From Strigamia acuminata (taxonomy: Eukaryota; Arthropoda; Chilopoda; Geophilomorpha; Linotaeniidae), in the NCBI GenBank assembly GCA_949358305.1, contig OX442324.1, positions 9,211,601 through 9,275,600 on the forward strand: a DNA stretch of 64,000 bases. The letters are read 5' to 3'. The notes below the pieces were generated by a model. That model ran no database searches. It was not told the origin of the DNA and saw only the letters and a program-made list of their open reading frames with translations. Shown piece after piece: positions 31,513 to 42,619 of this stretch (position 1 is its first letter; every line of letters starts with the position of its first letter). A program made the position numbers and the translations under genes.

Positions 31513-34500
31513 TGGGTCGGCCACAAGGAAGATGTCACCATCAACAAGGAAGATGTTGTCATCCAAAGAAGAAAAGAAAAAGTAGAAAAGAAAAGATAAT
31601 CGTAGTCGAAATGAACATTTCAGAATCTCTATTGGAAATTCCAGTAATAGTGAACAACATGGAAGTCAAGGCAGTTATGGACACTGGAGGAAAACGCAAT
31701 GTTATCAGCGAAGAGCTTGCTGAAGCTCTACAGTTGAATTACCCGCCCAGCCCAAACATTCGATTGCAAGGGGTAAGCGGAGAACTTGTGACTCCAATAG
31801 GAAAAACCAAGATGAACATTACAATTGGTGAATTAACATACAGGATCGAGGTCCTGATTGTTAAAGGATTTCATTATGAACTACTGCTAAGTGACCCATT
31901 CATGCTGTTCGCGAAGTGCGTGTTAGACTACGACAAACAAAAAATCTTTGTGGGCCGAACTAGTGGAAAGGAAGTGTCATTTCCAATGAATAAAACTTTT
32001 GTTGATCAGAATTATGTTGCGAGGGTAATGAAGAACATCACAATTCCACCAATGCATGAGTGCATTGTTCCCATCTATTTGAATAAAGCAATAACATTGG
32101 ACATGTTTGTGCAACCATTACATAATGTTACTGATAGATTTGCTGTGATAGGTTGTAAAACTTTAACAGATTTCAAGAACGGCAAAGGCATCATTCGAGT
32201 GGCTAACCCAACCAAGAAGACAGTCTTTCTGAAGGAGAAGTCAGCAATCGCAAAAGCTTATTATGTGGTTGATGTTGGGGTGTTTGATGAAAAACAGGTA
32301 CACTGTTTTGACTTTGACGCCTCAATAGCAAAAGACAAAATGAATAAAGACCAACAAGAGCAAATGCGACAACTTCTTCAAAAGAATCAAGACAGATTTG
32401 CTGTTTCTGATAAGGATTTGGGAAGAGTTCAAGTGTATAAGCATAAAATCGATACTGGAGACCATGACCCAATACATTTGCAACCGTATCGTCGTTCTAT
32501 GAAGGAAAAAGAAGTCGAAGCAGAGGAAACAAAGAAATTGCTTGATATGGGAGTGATAAGGGAATCAGAAAGTCCCTGGAGCGCGCCTGTATTGCTAATA
32601 AAGAAAAGAGATGGTAAGTGGAGATTTTGTGTCGACTGGAGACGTTTGAATGCGATAACAAAGAAAATGGTGTACCCATTGCCAAGAATAGATGACACTT
32701 TAGATCAGCTGGCAGGTGCACAGTTCTTCTCCATGATGGATCTTATTCAAGGATATTATCAAGTCGAAATAGATGAACAAGATCGCGAAAAAACAGCATT
32801 TACCACTTCAAGCGGACATTTTGAGTTTAACGTCCTAGGAATGGGATTATGCAATAGTCCAGCAGCTTTTCAAAAGTTAATGAATAAAGTCTTAGGCAAC
32901 CTCCTAGGCAAAGTTTGTATAGCGTACATTGACGACCTTATCATTTTCTCTAAAACATTCGATCAGCATTTGAAAGATTTAGACAACGTTTTCGACAAGC
33001 TTAGACAATCTAACTTAAAGGTGAAGTTGAGCAAGTGCACATTTGGAACGAACACCATCAAGTATTTAGGACATGTCGTGGACTCTGAGGGTATATCACC
33101 AGACCCTAGGAACTTGGAATCCGTCGCGAAGTTTCCAGTTCCTACTAACCTCAAACTTCTTCGAGGATTCATAGGGCTCTGTTCGTATTACAGGAAGTTC
33201 ATTCCAGGTTTTGCGGACATATCCAAGCCCTTAGTCAATTTGACGAAGAAGGACGAGAAATTCGATTGGGGCCCACCTCATGACAAGGCCTTCAAAACAT
33301 TGAGGACCGCCCTTATCACCGTGCCAGTGCTTGCGCACCCTAATTTTGAAGAACCCTTCATGGTATCGACAGACGCGAGCGCATATGGTCTTGGAGCAGT
33401 GTTGAAACAGAAGATAAACAAACAAGAACATGTGATAGCTTATGCCAGCAGACTTCTCAGCCAAGCAGAACAGAATTACACAGCCACAGAAAGGGAATGT
33501 CTGGCTATTCTGTTTGGAATTGAAAAGTACCGACCTTATCTGTATGGTAAGAAGTTCCAGATAATTACAGACCATTCGGCACTCCAATGGCTAAAATCAG
33601 TCAAAAACCCCAATGGCAGACTAGCTAGATGGAGCCTACAGCTAGTAGACTTTGATTTCGATGTGATCTACAAGAGCGGAAAAGCGCACAAAGATGCCGA
33701 CGCCTTGAGCAGAATTCCAGAAGATTTAAGCGAGGAAGAAAATGAAATAGTTCCCTCACTTTTACTCGAACAGCTCGACCTTCCTGCTGAGCAGCGTAAG
33801 GACAAGAAGCTACTGGAATTGATCACCGCAATGAATCAAGTAGAGCAGCTTCCGAAGAAGAGAAGACGTCCTCTAAAGCAGTTCGTTCTTCTCGACAATG
33901 TGTTGTTTAGGAAGAAAAATTCTTTGAATTCCCTAGACACGGAAGTAAATCTGTTATATGTTCCGCAGCATTTGAAAACTGCAGTTCTTGAAGAAATGCA
34001 TGACGGACTGACGGGTGCTCACTTGGGCCTAAACAAAACGTGGAAGAGAATGAGAACAAGATTCTTCTGGCCCCGGATATATAAAGACGTTAGAAATTAC
34101 GTACTTTCTTGTCCACATTGCGCGAGCTCGAAATCAATGACAACAGCGCCAAAAGGTTTGATGCAGCCGTGGTCTACGATATCTAAGCCTTTCGAGAGGA
34201 TTGGAATCGATACACTGGGAAGTTTTCCGACCTCCGACAAGGGCAACAAGTATGTTTTCGTAATGACAGATTATTTGTCGCGGACAGTGATTGCTAGAGC
34301 AGCTCCAGCATCAACAGCATTGGAAGCAGCTAGAACCTTACTTTATGAGTTAATGTTGAAGGAAGGCAGTCCGAGAGAAATCCTGAGCGATAGAGGCACA
34401 GAATACAGGAACAAAATGGTGGAAGAAGTATCAAATATGTTTAAAGCCCTACACAAAACCACTTCAGGGTACCATCCAAGGACCAATGGACTTACTGAGC

Positions 34501-34955
34501 GTTTTAATGCGACGTTTGCAAAAATGTTGCAGATTTATGTTGATAAGGACCAGAGGGACTGGGATGATTTTTTGCCATTTTTGCTTTTCTCGTATAATAC
34601 CGGTGTGCATGAAACGACAGGATATACACCTTATTATCTTTTGAAAGGATATGAAGTTGATTTGAACGTGGACGTAAACCTCAACTTACCTCAGAAAGAA
34701 TTTACCTTGCGAACCTCAAAATTCATCAGAGAAGCTAGGAAGATAGCAAATGAAAGGTTGGAGTGGCAAGGAGAAAAAAGCAGAAAAAGATTCGATCAAG
34801 GCCGAGTTCATGTGGAATTTGACCCAGGAGAATTAGTATATCTCAAAACACCCAATAGAAAAGTTGGGTTAAGTGAAAAACTCCTACCACAGTTCTCAGG
34901 CCCATACGAAATAGTAAGAAGAACCGCGCCAAATGACTACGAAATTAGAAGTTAA
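31473..34955 (+). CDS. pol: Gypsy2 pol: protease, reverse transcriptase, RNase H, integrase
   Basis: Pol lies in the -1 frame relative to gag; its frame is open from 31473 and overlaps the gag end. Residues are numbered from 31512. Domains: protease MDTGGKRN (D57); reverse transcriptase with YIDD (472-475); RNase H (VSTDASAYGLGAVL; TDHSALQWL); H2C2 integrase N-terminus (MHDGLTGAHLG ... CPHCASSK); integrase core D900 (IDTLGSF), D960 (LSDRGTEY), E996 (LTERFN), D-59-D-35-E. The last domain (GELVYLKTPNR ... FSGPYEIV) stops at a TAA (34953-34955), but the same frame stays open to 35456. The stop therefore looks like a nonsense mutation near the integrase end. Confidence 0.9.
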   Translation, partial: AEPTTRSTRRGKLVGRPQGRCHHQQGRCCHPKKKRKSRKEKIIVVEMNISESLLEIPVIVNNMEVKAVMDTGGKRNVISEELAEALQLNYPPSPNIRLQGVSGELVTPIGKTKMNITIGELTYRIEVLIVKGFHYELLLSDPFMLFAKCVLDYDKQKIFVGRTSGKEVSFPMNKTFVDQNYVARVMKNITIPPMHECIVPIYLNKAITLDMFVQPLHNVTDRFAVIGCKTLTDFKNGKGIIRVANPTKKTVFLKEKSAIAKAYYVVDVGVFDEKQVHCFDFDASIAKDKMNKDQQEQMRQLLQKNQDRFAVSDKDLGRVQVYKHKIDTGDHDPIHLQPYRRSMKEKEVEAEETKKLLDMGVIRESESPWSAPVLLIKKRDGKWRFCVDWRRLNAITKKMVYPLPRIDDTLDQLAGAQFFSMMDLIQGYYQVEIDEQDREKTAFTTSSGHFEFNVLGMGLCNSPAAFQKLMNKVLGNLLGKVCIAYIDDLIIFSKTFDQHLKDLDNVFDKLRQSNLKVKLSKCTFGTNTIKYLGHVVDSEGISPDPRNLESVAKFPVPTNLKLLRGFIGLCSYYRKFIPGFADISKPLVNLTKKDEKFDWGPPHDKAFKTLRTALITVPVLAHPNFEEPFMVSTDASAYGLGAVLKQKINKQEHVIAYASRLLSQAEQNYTATERECLAILFGIEKYRPYLYGKKFQIITDHSALQWLKSVKNPNGRLARWSLQLVDFDFDVIYKSGKAHKDADALSRIPEDLSEEENEIVPSLLLEQLDLPAEQRKDKKLLELITAMNQVEQLPKKRRRPLKQFVLLDNVLFRKKNSLNSLDTEVNLLYVPQHLKTAVLEEMHDGLTGAHLGLNKTWKRMRTRFFWPRIYKDVRNYVLSCPHCASSKSMTTAPKGLMQPWSTISKPFERIGIDTLGSFPTSDKGNKYVFVMTDYLSRTVIARAAPASTALEAARTLLYELMLKEGSPREILSDRGTEYRNKMVEEVSNMFKALHKTTSGYHPRTNGLTERFNATFAKMLQIYVDKDQRDWDDFLPFLLFSYNTGVHETTGYTPYYLLKGYEVDLNVDVNLNLPQKEFTLRTSKFIREARKIANERLEWQGEKSRKRFDQGRVHVEFDPGELVYLKTPNRKVGLSEKLLPQFSGPYEIVRRTAPNDYEIRS

Positions 34956-35456
34956 AATGGAAAGAAAACAGATATTGTTAACATTGAACGATTAAAACCG
35001 TATAAACCCAGAGAAGAAATTCCAGCGGAGATATTAGAAGAATTGACAGCTAAAAAAGTCACATTTGCTGATGAAACTGCAACACAGAGTGAAAAACAAC
35101 AAGAAATTGAAGAAAACACGTCAATTTCGCCAATTCCAATCGCTAAAGAACGATTCATTAGTGATGACGATCAAATTTCGTTAAAAACACTCTTTGAACC
35201 TGAAGAAAATACAACAAAAGTGTCAAATTTCCCAATTCCAAGCGAAAAAGAGCGATTAAAAGCGCTCTATGGACCGAAAGAAATTATGGAAAGATGGCAA
35301 AACGAAGACGAACGGAAAAACAAAGAAAATCAATTGCGAAAACCGCCGACAGGTGTCGCTGACGCAGTCGATGACGCGTCGCCGCCTGAAATCGAGAGTT
35401 TCCGGTCACGTCGCCTTCGCAAACAAGCTCGTCGTGACTATAGTGGATTGTGTTAA
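34956..35456 (+). pseudogene. Gypsy2 pol C-terminal extension beyond premature stop
   Basis: Directly after the stop the pol frame continues with VNIERLKPYKPR, the conserved close of gypsy integrase C-terminal domains (compare VxxxRLKPY), then a Lys/Glu-rich tail ending QARRDYSGLC at 35456. The tail holds two similar segments around SPIPIAKERFISDDDQISLKTLF and PIPSEKERLKALYGP-type sequence. It is part of the ancestral pol and is probably not translated in this copy unless the stop is read through. Confidence 0.75.
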
Positions 35457-35872
35457 GGTTTTCTGAGACGAACCGGGTTTACTGTGTGACTCAAAGAAAC
35501 CTAAAGCATTAATAATAGCAGCAGTTGATTTGTGTGTGATTCCGTAAGTGAAGAGAGTGAAATTTTGAACGAATTTGGCGAACAAATAGCTTAAAAACGA
35601 AACGAATCTATCGCGAATTTTGTGAAAAAATAATATCGCGAAATGGAAATTTAGGCTTAAATAATTGTGTTAAATCTTCAAAATGAAATTTTAGTGTGTG
35701 CATATATTATCAAGTGACTAATTAGTTGAAAAATTGTTAAATTTAGTGTAATTTAGTGCAACATGAAATGTTAAATGAAATAGTGAATGAAAATTGGAAA
35801 AATTTTGTGAAAATTTTGAATTAATGAATTAATTTATTTTATTTTCTTTTCAAATAAAATATTAGAATCCGA
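35457..35872 (+). other. Gypsy2 pol-ORF3 spacer with candidate splice acceptor
   Basis: AT-rich spacer. It ends with a pyrimidine-rich run (TTTATTTTATTTTCTTTTC) and ATTAG at 35861-35865, eight bases before the ORF3 ATG. This fits an acceptor for a spliced subgenomic RNA, as in the corresponding place in Gypsy1. Splicing is inference. Confidence 0.45.
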
Positions 35873-37246
35873 ATGGACGAAATGGCAAGCAAATTTGATC
35901 GGATGGATGTGCGTAGTGACAGTGACAGCGATGCGGATTCAGTTTGCTCGATGCAAGTGGGCGATCTTTTGGAACGTCAACTTAAGAAAGGCGATGACTT
36001 GGAAATTTATTTAGCAAATAAGCCGAGCACAAGTAAAACTTTGGACGAATTGGTTAACTGCCCACGCCCGTTTACAGAAGGAAAACAAAAGGCGGAGGAA
36101 GACAAAAAGAAATATGCAGGACCATTAACAAAGGGTGAAGAAGGCTTATTGCGTCGTCGTCGTAAGAATCGACAATTGAAACGAGATAAGAAAGCACAAA
36201 AGAAGAAAGTGTTTGACGAGCAATCGAAAAGAATCCGGGAAGAAGAAATGCGTCACACCGTTGATCGAAACAAACGCCGATTAAATGATTTGCGAATGGA
36301 GCACCGGAATATGGTCAACGCCATTAGAGCCAGGAAATTAAAAGGAGTGATGGGATTGCCCGACTATCAGTTGTGGAGAACAGGGGCGAATGCTTTGCTG
36401 ATCCAGGAGGCGAAGATAAGAAAAAACATTCTAAAAGCCATCGCCCTAGCGAGAAGAGAGTCCTTCCAGGACCCTAGTGTAGTATTTCCTACTCCTATAC
36501 GGGTATACCGTGTGGAGTTGGACGCTGCACGACAGGTCCAGGCTCTCGGACTTGCATTAGACTATAGTAATGCGCCAAAATATGACTTAGCATTCGACGC
36601 CGTAGGTTGTCCGCCGATTAAAGTCATGAACTATCAGATGGCAGCATTAGGCGATCTAACGCCGGGACGACAGAGCTGGACGTATGACAGCGTCGTTGAT
36701 CACTACCTCCAACTGTTAGAAGAGCGATATCCCATATTGGCACCAATTCAATCTGAGTGGGTCTTCAAAATGGTGGACCCAGCTAAACGAAAGGAAGCGA
36801 TCTATTGGCTAATGAAGAGACTTCCAAGTGCTCAAAAGAAGATTTGGGTGTTCCCAGTTCCTATTGAAGAGCATTGGCAGCTTTTCATAATGGATTGGCG
36901 GAAAAAGCCAACCCAATACGTGCTTTATGACCCAAGCGGACCAATAGAGCGCACATATCCAAAGTGGGAATCTTTAAGGTACTCGTTGATGGATGCAGGA
37001 GTAAAGTTTCCAAACAAATTCATACGTTGGGACCCGCCACGTATGCACCAATTGGATAATGACAGCTGTGGCCCAACCATACTCTACTTCACTAGAAGAT
37101 ATGTTGAAGACCGTGACTTAATGCAGTTTGGGGAGCCATGTGAGTTACGCTTACGATTTGTGTACGAGATTGCAAATCGTGAAATTCTCCCATTCGAATT
37201 GATCAAGGAAGAGGATAAGAAAGATCAAGCGGAAGGAGGAGAGTGA
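35873..37246 (+). CDS. Gypsy2 third ORF: Ulp1/C48-like cysteine protease
   Basis: 457 residues from ATG 35873 (a second ATG follows three codons later). Residues 1-60 are acidic and Ser/Asp-rich; about 75-160 are highly basic and probably helical. The C-terminal half carries a papain-like Ulp1 signature: H334 followed by W (EEHWQLFIMDW), D353 (VLYDPSG), Q393 and C399 in HQLDNDSCGPTILYF. The Gln-to-Cys distance of six and the H-x18-D spacing fit SUMO/adenain-type C48 peptidases. All four catalytic positions are present, so it should be active if folded. It could cut SUMO-like or ubiquitin-like conjugates, or the element's own polyprotein. I see no signal peptide or membrane segment. The position is that of env in other gypsy elements. 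Confidence 0.85.
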   Translation: MDEMASKFDRMDVRSDSDSDADSVCSMQVGDLLERQLKKGDDLEIYLANKPSTSKTLDELVNCPRPFTEGKQKAEEDKKKYAGPLTKGEEGLLRRRRKNRQLKRDKKAQKKKVFDEQSKRIREEEMRHTVDRNKRRLNDLRMEHRNMVNAIRARKLKGVMGLPDYQLWRTGANALLIQEAKIRKNILKAIALARRESFQDPSVVFPTPIRVYRVELDAARQVQALGLALDYSNAPKYDLAFDAVGCPPIKVMNYQMAALGDLTPGRQSWTYDSVVDHYLQLLEERYPILAPIQSEWVFKMVDPAKRKEAIYWLMKRLPSAQKKIWVFPVPIEEHWQLFIMDWRKKPTQYVLYDPSGPIERTYPKWESLRYSLMDAGVKFPNKFIRWDPPRMHQLDNDSCGPTILYFTRRYVEDRDLMQFGEPCELRLRFVYEIANREILPFELIKEEDKKDQAEGGE

Positions 37247-37654
37247 AGTGAACTTTAACTTCTTTAAGTGAATAAGTGTAAAATCAACACGAACTTTGAA
37301 CATTTTTTTTTGTGTGTTTTTTTTTTATTTTATAGAAAATTGAAAACTGAAAAAAAAAGTAATATAAAACAAAAAACCAAAAAGTGTTATTATTGATGAA
37401 AAGTGTTGATTTTATTTAATTTTAAACTTTGAAAATTGTTTCCAATGTAAAAATGTAATAAAAAGTGACTATGACATTTACAAACATTGAAAAGTGTATC
37501 ATACTATATTTTTGTAAAAATAAGGATGATGAAAAGAGATTCTCAAAAATTGTAAAATTGAGTTTATGATTTGAATTTTTTAATGTGAAAGGAGATGCGT
37601 TAGTTAGAACAATTCATTGTTTTTCGAGAGACCGAAAAAATTAAAGGGGGGGGC
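37247..37654 (+). other. Gypsy2 3' untranslated spacer and polypurine tract
   Basis: AT-rich noncoding sequence with long T and A runs. A polypurine tract TTAAAGGGGGGGG (about 37641-37653) lies directly before the 3' LTR. Confidence 0.7.
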
Positions 37655-38147
37655 TGTTACGCGGTAGAGCCGTACCGTGTATCGGCTGGCTCTGCTCGCT
37701 CTGTTTAGGCATTTAATGCAATGAATTCTCACTAGACGGCGCTGCACACCTAATTAGATGCACAGACCGTTCAACTTAGTTGATAGGGGGAATAGGAGTT
37801 TACTTAGTGAGCTGATTAAGCCAGAGAGCTAAGATCTCTTTTGATTCTCAAACTGTTACCTTCACCTACTACTGCCAGCCGGTTGACGGTCAGGCAGGAC
37901 TAGGTTTCCTGAATTGAATTGAATAAACAACAGCATCATCCTTATTTGATTTGAATGAACCATTTATGTGTTTTAGGTTTAATAAATGAACAAATGTAAT
38001 AAGAGCTGATGACCGAACATTTACATTAGTAAATGTCCGACTTTGAACAATAAAGCCAACAGGCATTTTACATATAAAACCCTGTGTCATTCTTGATTGA
38101 ATTCATGTCACGTAGGACTAAATCAATCCCCATTTAGCCACGTAACA
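37655..38147 (+). repeat. Gypsy2 3' LTR
   Basis: 493 bases, same length as the 5' LTR; the only difference I see is one G/A change (GCTGCGCACC versus GCTGCACACC). Followed by target duplication GTAT. Confidence 0.93.
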
Positions 38148-38151
38148 GTAT

Positions 38152-39007
38152 CGACAAAAACGAAGAAATGGCTGATTTCCTTGGCCGGGTGGACTACCAC
38201 GTCCGCAAACTCACTGACATCGGAGAAATAGTTTCACCCGACCACCAAGCTTATCAATATTTGGACATGTTACCTCCCGAATATTCTCAAGTTTCCTTCG
38301 CCATTTACCACTGGGATGACGACAAATTCAAACCTAACATCGTCTCGGATCAACTCCTTTCGGAGTATATGCGTCTTAAGACATATTCTTCACGTGATAC
38401 TTCCGGTAACTCATCTGCCTACGCATCGGACCGTGGTCGTAATCGAAACCGAACACCCCGTCCAATTGAATCCGTGACATGCTTTAATTGCGGCGAAAAA
38501 GGACACTACGCTAATAAGTGCCCTAAACCGCGACAGGACAATCGCCAACCACTTCCGGCTGTATCTCTGCAACGTCCGTCGCGAAGTAAGAGCCGACGCC
38601 GCAACAAGAACACCGCTTCGAAACCGGCAGACGGTAAACCACGAGGCAATTCTCAAGTCCGAAGAGAATCGAACTTTTTCGTGAACGCCCCTCCGCATCT
38701 GGTTCAATCTCCGACGGTGCATTTCATGCAAGGCCACGAATGGATTGTAGACTGCGGGGCAACCGACCACGTTTCACACGTGCAGTCGTGGTTTGTCGAC
38801 TTTGTGACAGTTGTGCCTTTCGACATCGAACTCGGACAGGGCCATTCTCAGGTCACCGGCAAAGGCACGGTTCGCATTCAAACGCTCATCGATGGATGCG
38901 AGTGCATCGTTAACCTTCGAGATGTCCTTTTTGCTCCAAACTTCGAGGCCAACCTTATCTCCGTTTCGAAGATCGATAAAAACGAACATCATATTCATAT
39001 TTTTTAA
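38152..39007 (+). pseudogene. Copia-E gag-protease, second segment
   Basis: Continues gag in frame after Gypsy2: DKNEEMADFLGRVDYHVRKL, the LPPEYSQVSFAIYHW motif, the CCHC knuckle CFNCGEKGHYANKC (about 38480-38521), and the protease WIVDCGATDHVSH with Asp-Cys-Gly at 38750-38758. It stops at TAA 39005-39007 inside the protease (HIHIF then stop). The relatives C and G read through at this point, so the stop is a mutation. The frame reopens directly after it. Confidence 0.85.
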
Positions 39008-42000
39008 GGAGAAGTCAACATATATCAGACAGACGCTCATTATCCGGTGCTACGTGCTAAGGAAAAGGGTGGACTTTACTATGTCGATGGCTTATGTTCT
39101 TCTGCGACGATTTCTACGACTGTTTCGACTGTTCCGCCGCCGACTTCCTCACAAACCCCTCCGGTACGAACAATGGTTACCGTCGAGGAAGATTTTGTCA
39201 AAATCCCGAAGTCGAAGAAGAAGTCTCAACCTCGACACATTACGGATTTTCGATTCGACGTTGCGAACTCACCTCCGCCGACCTCAATTCCGCCCATTCC
39301 TGATGCCATTCCTGCACCGCAGTCGACTTCACCTCCTTTACCTCCTTCTACATCACTTCCTCCCGCAGCCGTTCCTCCTCTCCGGTCCTATACCAATGCC
39401 CTCAAGTCAATCTCCTCGACTTCCCCTCCGAACACCTCTTCGCCGTCAAATCCGAAGAAGTTGGCCGCTCCTACGTCCAAGCAGGATGCGACGGGCATTT
39501 GGCATAGCCATCTTGGACATTTACACACGGCTGCGATGCGCCTTTTGGCTGCCAACGAACAAGTTCATGGCGTCGAATCCGGAGAGGTCTCCAAAGAGTT
39601 GCCATGCAACCATTGTCGTATCGCCAAATCTATTCGTGCGTCTCATAAACCCGATCCACATCCTGTTTCAACAACGGCGTTGGATCTACTTCATATGGAC
39701 GTTTGGGGGCCGGCACCTATGACTTCTTTTGGCGGTGCACGCTACGTTCTTACTGTTATCGATGATGCGACCCGCTATTCTTGGATCATCCCGATGGCCC
39801 AGAAGTCACAGGTTTTCGGTGTGTTTAAAGACTTTGTCGCTCGGATCGAAAACGTCGCCGGCACACGCATCAAAGCTATTCGTTCCGACCGAGGGGGGGA
39901 ATTTATGTCAAACGAGTTCCTCCGATACCTCAAAGATAAGGGAATTGAAGGTCAACGGACTAATCCATCGAGCCCCCAGATGAACGGAACGGCAGAGCGA
40001 ATTAACCGCACGATGATCGATAATGTTCGTGCAACTCTTGAGGAAACCCGCCTTCCGGATGAACTTTGGGCCGAATTCGCAGTGACTTTCGCATATCTCA
40101 AAAATCGATCGCCTCATTCCCGTCTTAAGAACGAAGTACCGTATATTCTTTGGCGTCAACGTGCATTGTCTCTTCGTCACCTTCGTAAACTCGGATCCAA
40201 ATGCTGGGTGCATTATACTGCACCGGGCAGGAATAAGTTCGAAGCACGTGCATGGGAGGGATATTTGGTCGGATACGCCACTGGTACTCGTGGTTATCGT
40301 ATTTGGAATCCCGTTGATAATAAAGTCGTCGAATCCATACACGTAAAGATCGACGAACGAATTACTTACCGCAAATCATTGCGCAACGGGAACCGAACAT
40401 CTTTCGAGTCGCCCCAACGTCCGCCTAACCAATCTGGACCCCATGTCAATTTCGACGATAACGTCACATATGTCCGCTGGTCGAAAACAGCAGATTCGGA
40501 AGATGGCAGCTCGTCGTCAGATGAAGAATCTGACATGCCTCCTTTAGAAGAGAGTTCGAGTTCGGCTGCATCTGCACAATTCCAGACACCGGAACGTCAA
40601 TTTCAAGAAGCGTGTGCTTTGAGATTGCCGAGTTCCGACAGCAATCTGGGTGATGACACGGATCGGGACATTGACGATATCGATGAAGTTTCTCTCGTGC
40701 CAATGTCTAACTACACGTCTCCTCACATGTCACCACAAACTTCACCTCAAACATCACCCCCAGTGTCTCAACCTGGTTCTCCACGCAGATTCGTGACGAC
40801 ACAAAGAAGAGCGGGTACCTCCGTTCTCCAACATACGATACCGGTCTTCGATGCTGCCCCGATGTCCCCAGCTCCCCTCCAAGGAACTGAAGGGACTGAA
40901 GTAGCACCTACATCTGCACACAGGACCGCTCACATATGGAGATATGTCGGGGGAGATTCGCATTGCGCACGTTGGAGACGTGAAGAACATCTCCGCAAGG
41001 ATCAGAGACCCGGAAAGATTGACACCGATGTATATTATTTCCCGGAACCGGATGTGCGACTACGTTCACGCGGGGACATCGAGAAATATTGTCAATTTAA
41101 TCATCTCGAATATAATTCGGAACTCTTTTTCTTTGGCAGTATTGAATATACTACGCCTACGATCCCTGCCAGACATGTGGCTCATCTCTGTCGAACGGAA
41201 CCCGCATCTTTCGCCGAAATTCCAAAATTCCACGATGCACCGAAATGGCGTGAAGCCATAGACGAAGAGTTGGGAACGTTTAAAGAACGTGAGGTTTATC
41301 AGGAAGTACCACAACCGCCCGACACTACGATTCTCGGATGCAAATGGATATTCAAGCTAAAGACCGACGCCACCGGGAAGATTTCTCGTTATCGAGCCCG
41401 ACTTGTCGCACAAGGCTTTCGCCAGACGCTTGGCGTGGACTACGATGAAGTCTTCAGTCCCGTCGTTAATTTTGTATTGATTCGATTCTTCTTTTGTCTC
41501 CTCGTCTCTCTACTCGGATGGAAGGATGCGCACTTGGATGTAAAGTGCGCATACCTATACGGGGACCTCGAACATCGCGTCTACATGCGAATTCCAGCCG
41601 GCGCTACTTGCTCGAACCCGAACAACGTCTGGTTATTGATCAAGTCTTTGTACGGTCTTCACCAATCAGGCCGACAATGGTATGAAAAGCTTGATGAGAC
41701 TCTTCGTGCACTCGGTTTCCGCAAATTACCGGCGTGCAACTGCGTTTACGTATTCGGGAAATCGGCTATCATGCTAGTCTACGTGGACGATATAGTTTTA
41801 TTCTACGCAACCGACAACGTCTTAACGCACCTTATTCAATTGATCTCAACGAAATTTCAAATCGTCAATCTCGGACCCATTTCGAAGTTGCTCGGCGTAG
41901 AATTTATTAGATCCGCGGGCCGGACTTTCATTTCACAGCGTGCATATATTGCAAAAATTCTCAAGAAGTTCGATATCACACCGGATCGGATGATCAAAGT

Positions 42001-42619
42001 CCCGGTCACAGTAGGAACGACGCTCGTGAAAGGATCGAAGGAAAATTTACCAGATTTTCCATACCGCTCGCTAATCGGATCATTGCTCTTTTTGGCTTCG
42101 AGAACACGTCCGGACATTTTATATTCGATCATTGCTTTGTCCCAATACAATAACTGCTACGATGAATCACATATTCGGGCATTACTTCAAGTTTTGAGAT
42201 ACGTAGCAAATACGGCCGACTACATGATCGAACTTTCCGGATGCAACTCGAGCCAACTTTGGGCATGTACCGACGCTTCGTGGGCCTCCGACACCGCAAC
42301 ATCTCTGAGTTTCGGCGGTTTCATTACCTTTATTGGCAACATACCCATCGGATGGAGCTGTAAAAAGCAATCGTCAGTAGCGTGTTCCACGATGGAGGCT
42401 GAATTCATCGCCCTCGTGGAATGCGTGAAAGAACTATACTGGCTCGATCATGTATTCCATCAACTCCCATTTCTTAATCGTTTATCATCGCCAATCGTAT
42501 ACTCCGACGCTCTCGCATCGATTCAATTCACGTCGAACGATGTCGAGAATAGCAAGACTAAGCACATTCGCGTGAGGTACCATTGGTTGAGGGAGTGGTA
42601 TGTGGCCAAGCGATTTTAA
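39008..42619 (+). pseudogene. Copia-E pol: integrase, reverse transcriptase, RNase H
   Basis: Same frame as the preceding segment. It contains the protease end (YYVDGLC), a Pro/Ser-rich linker, GAG-pre-integrase (IWHSHLGHLH), integrase core (LLHMDVWGP, IRSDRGGEF, MNGTAERINRT), a variable Ser/Pro linker, RVT_2 reverse transcriptase with LVYVDDIVLF near 41777-41806, and RNase H. It ends at TAA 42617-42619 before the usual LRKIPG ... ADIFTKWL tail. The tail is still visible downstream (42620-42668) followed by another stop, and roughly 60 bases of the C-terminal coding end are missing relative to G and C. Catalytic residues otherwise look intact. Confidence 0.87.

Larger units (their letters stand above)
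29145..38147 (+). mobile_element. Gypsy2: complete 9.0-kb Ty3/gypsy element with a Ulp1-like protease ORF
   Basis: Bounded by two 493-base LTRs (TGTTACGCGG ... CACGTAACA, perfect TGTTAC/GTAACA ends) and target duplication GTAT (29141-29144 and 38148-38151). Order: LTR, tRNA-Ala-like primer site, leader, gag, pol in the -1 frame, a third ORF with a C48-type cysteine protease signature, polypurine tract, LTR. The LTRs differ by one base that I can see. It is the innermost and therefore the youngest insertion of the nest. Confidence 0.93.

Noticed and set aside
35873-37246. Gypsy2 third ORF as an envelope gene
   Set aside because: No signal peptide, furin site, fusion peptide or membrane anchor; catalytic His/Asp/Gln/Cys of a C48 protease are present instead.
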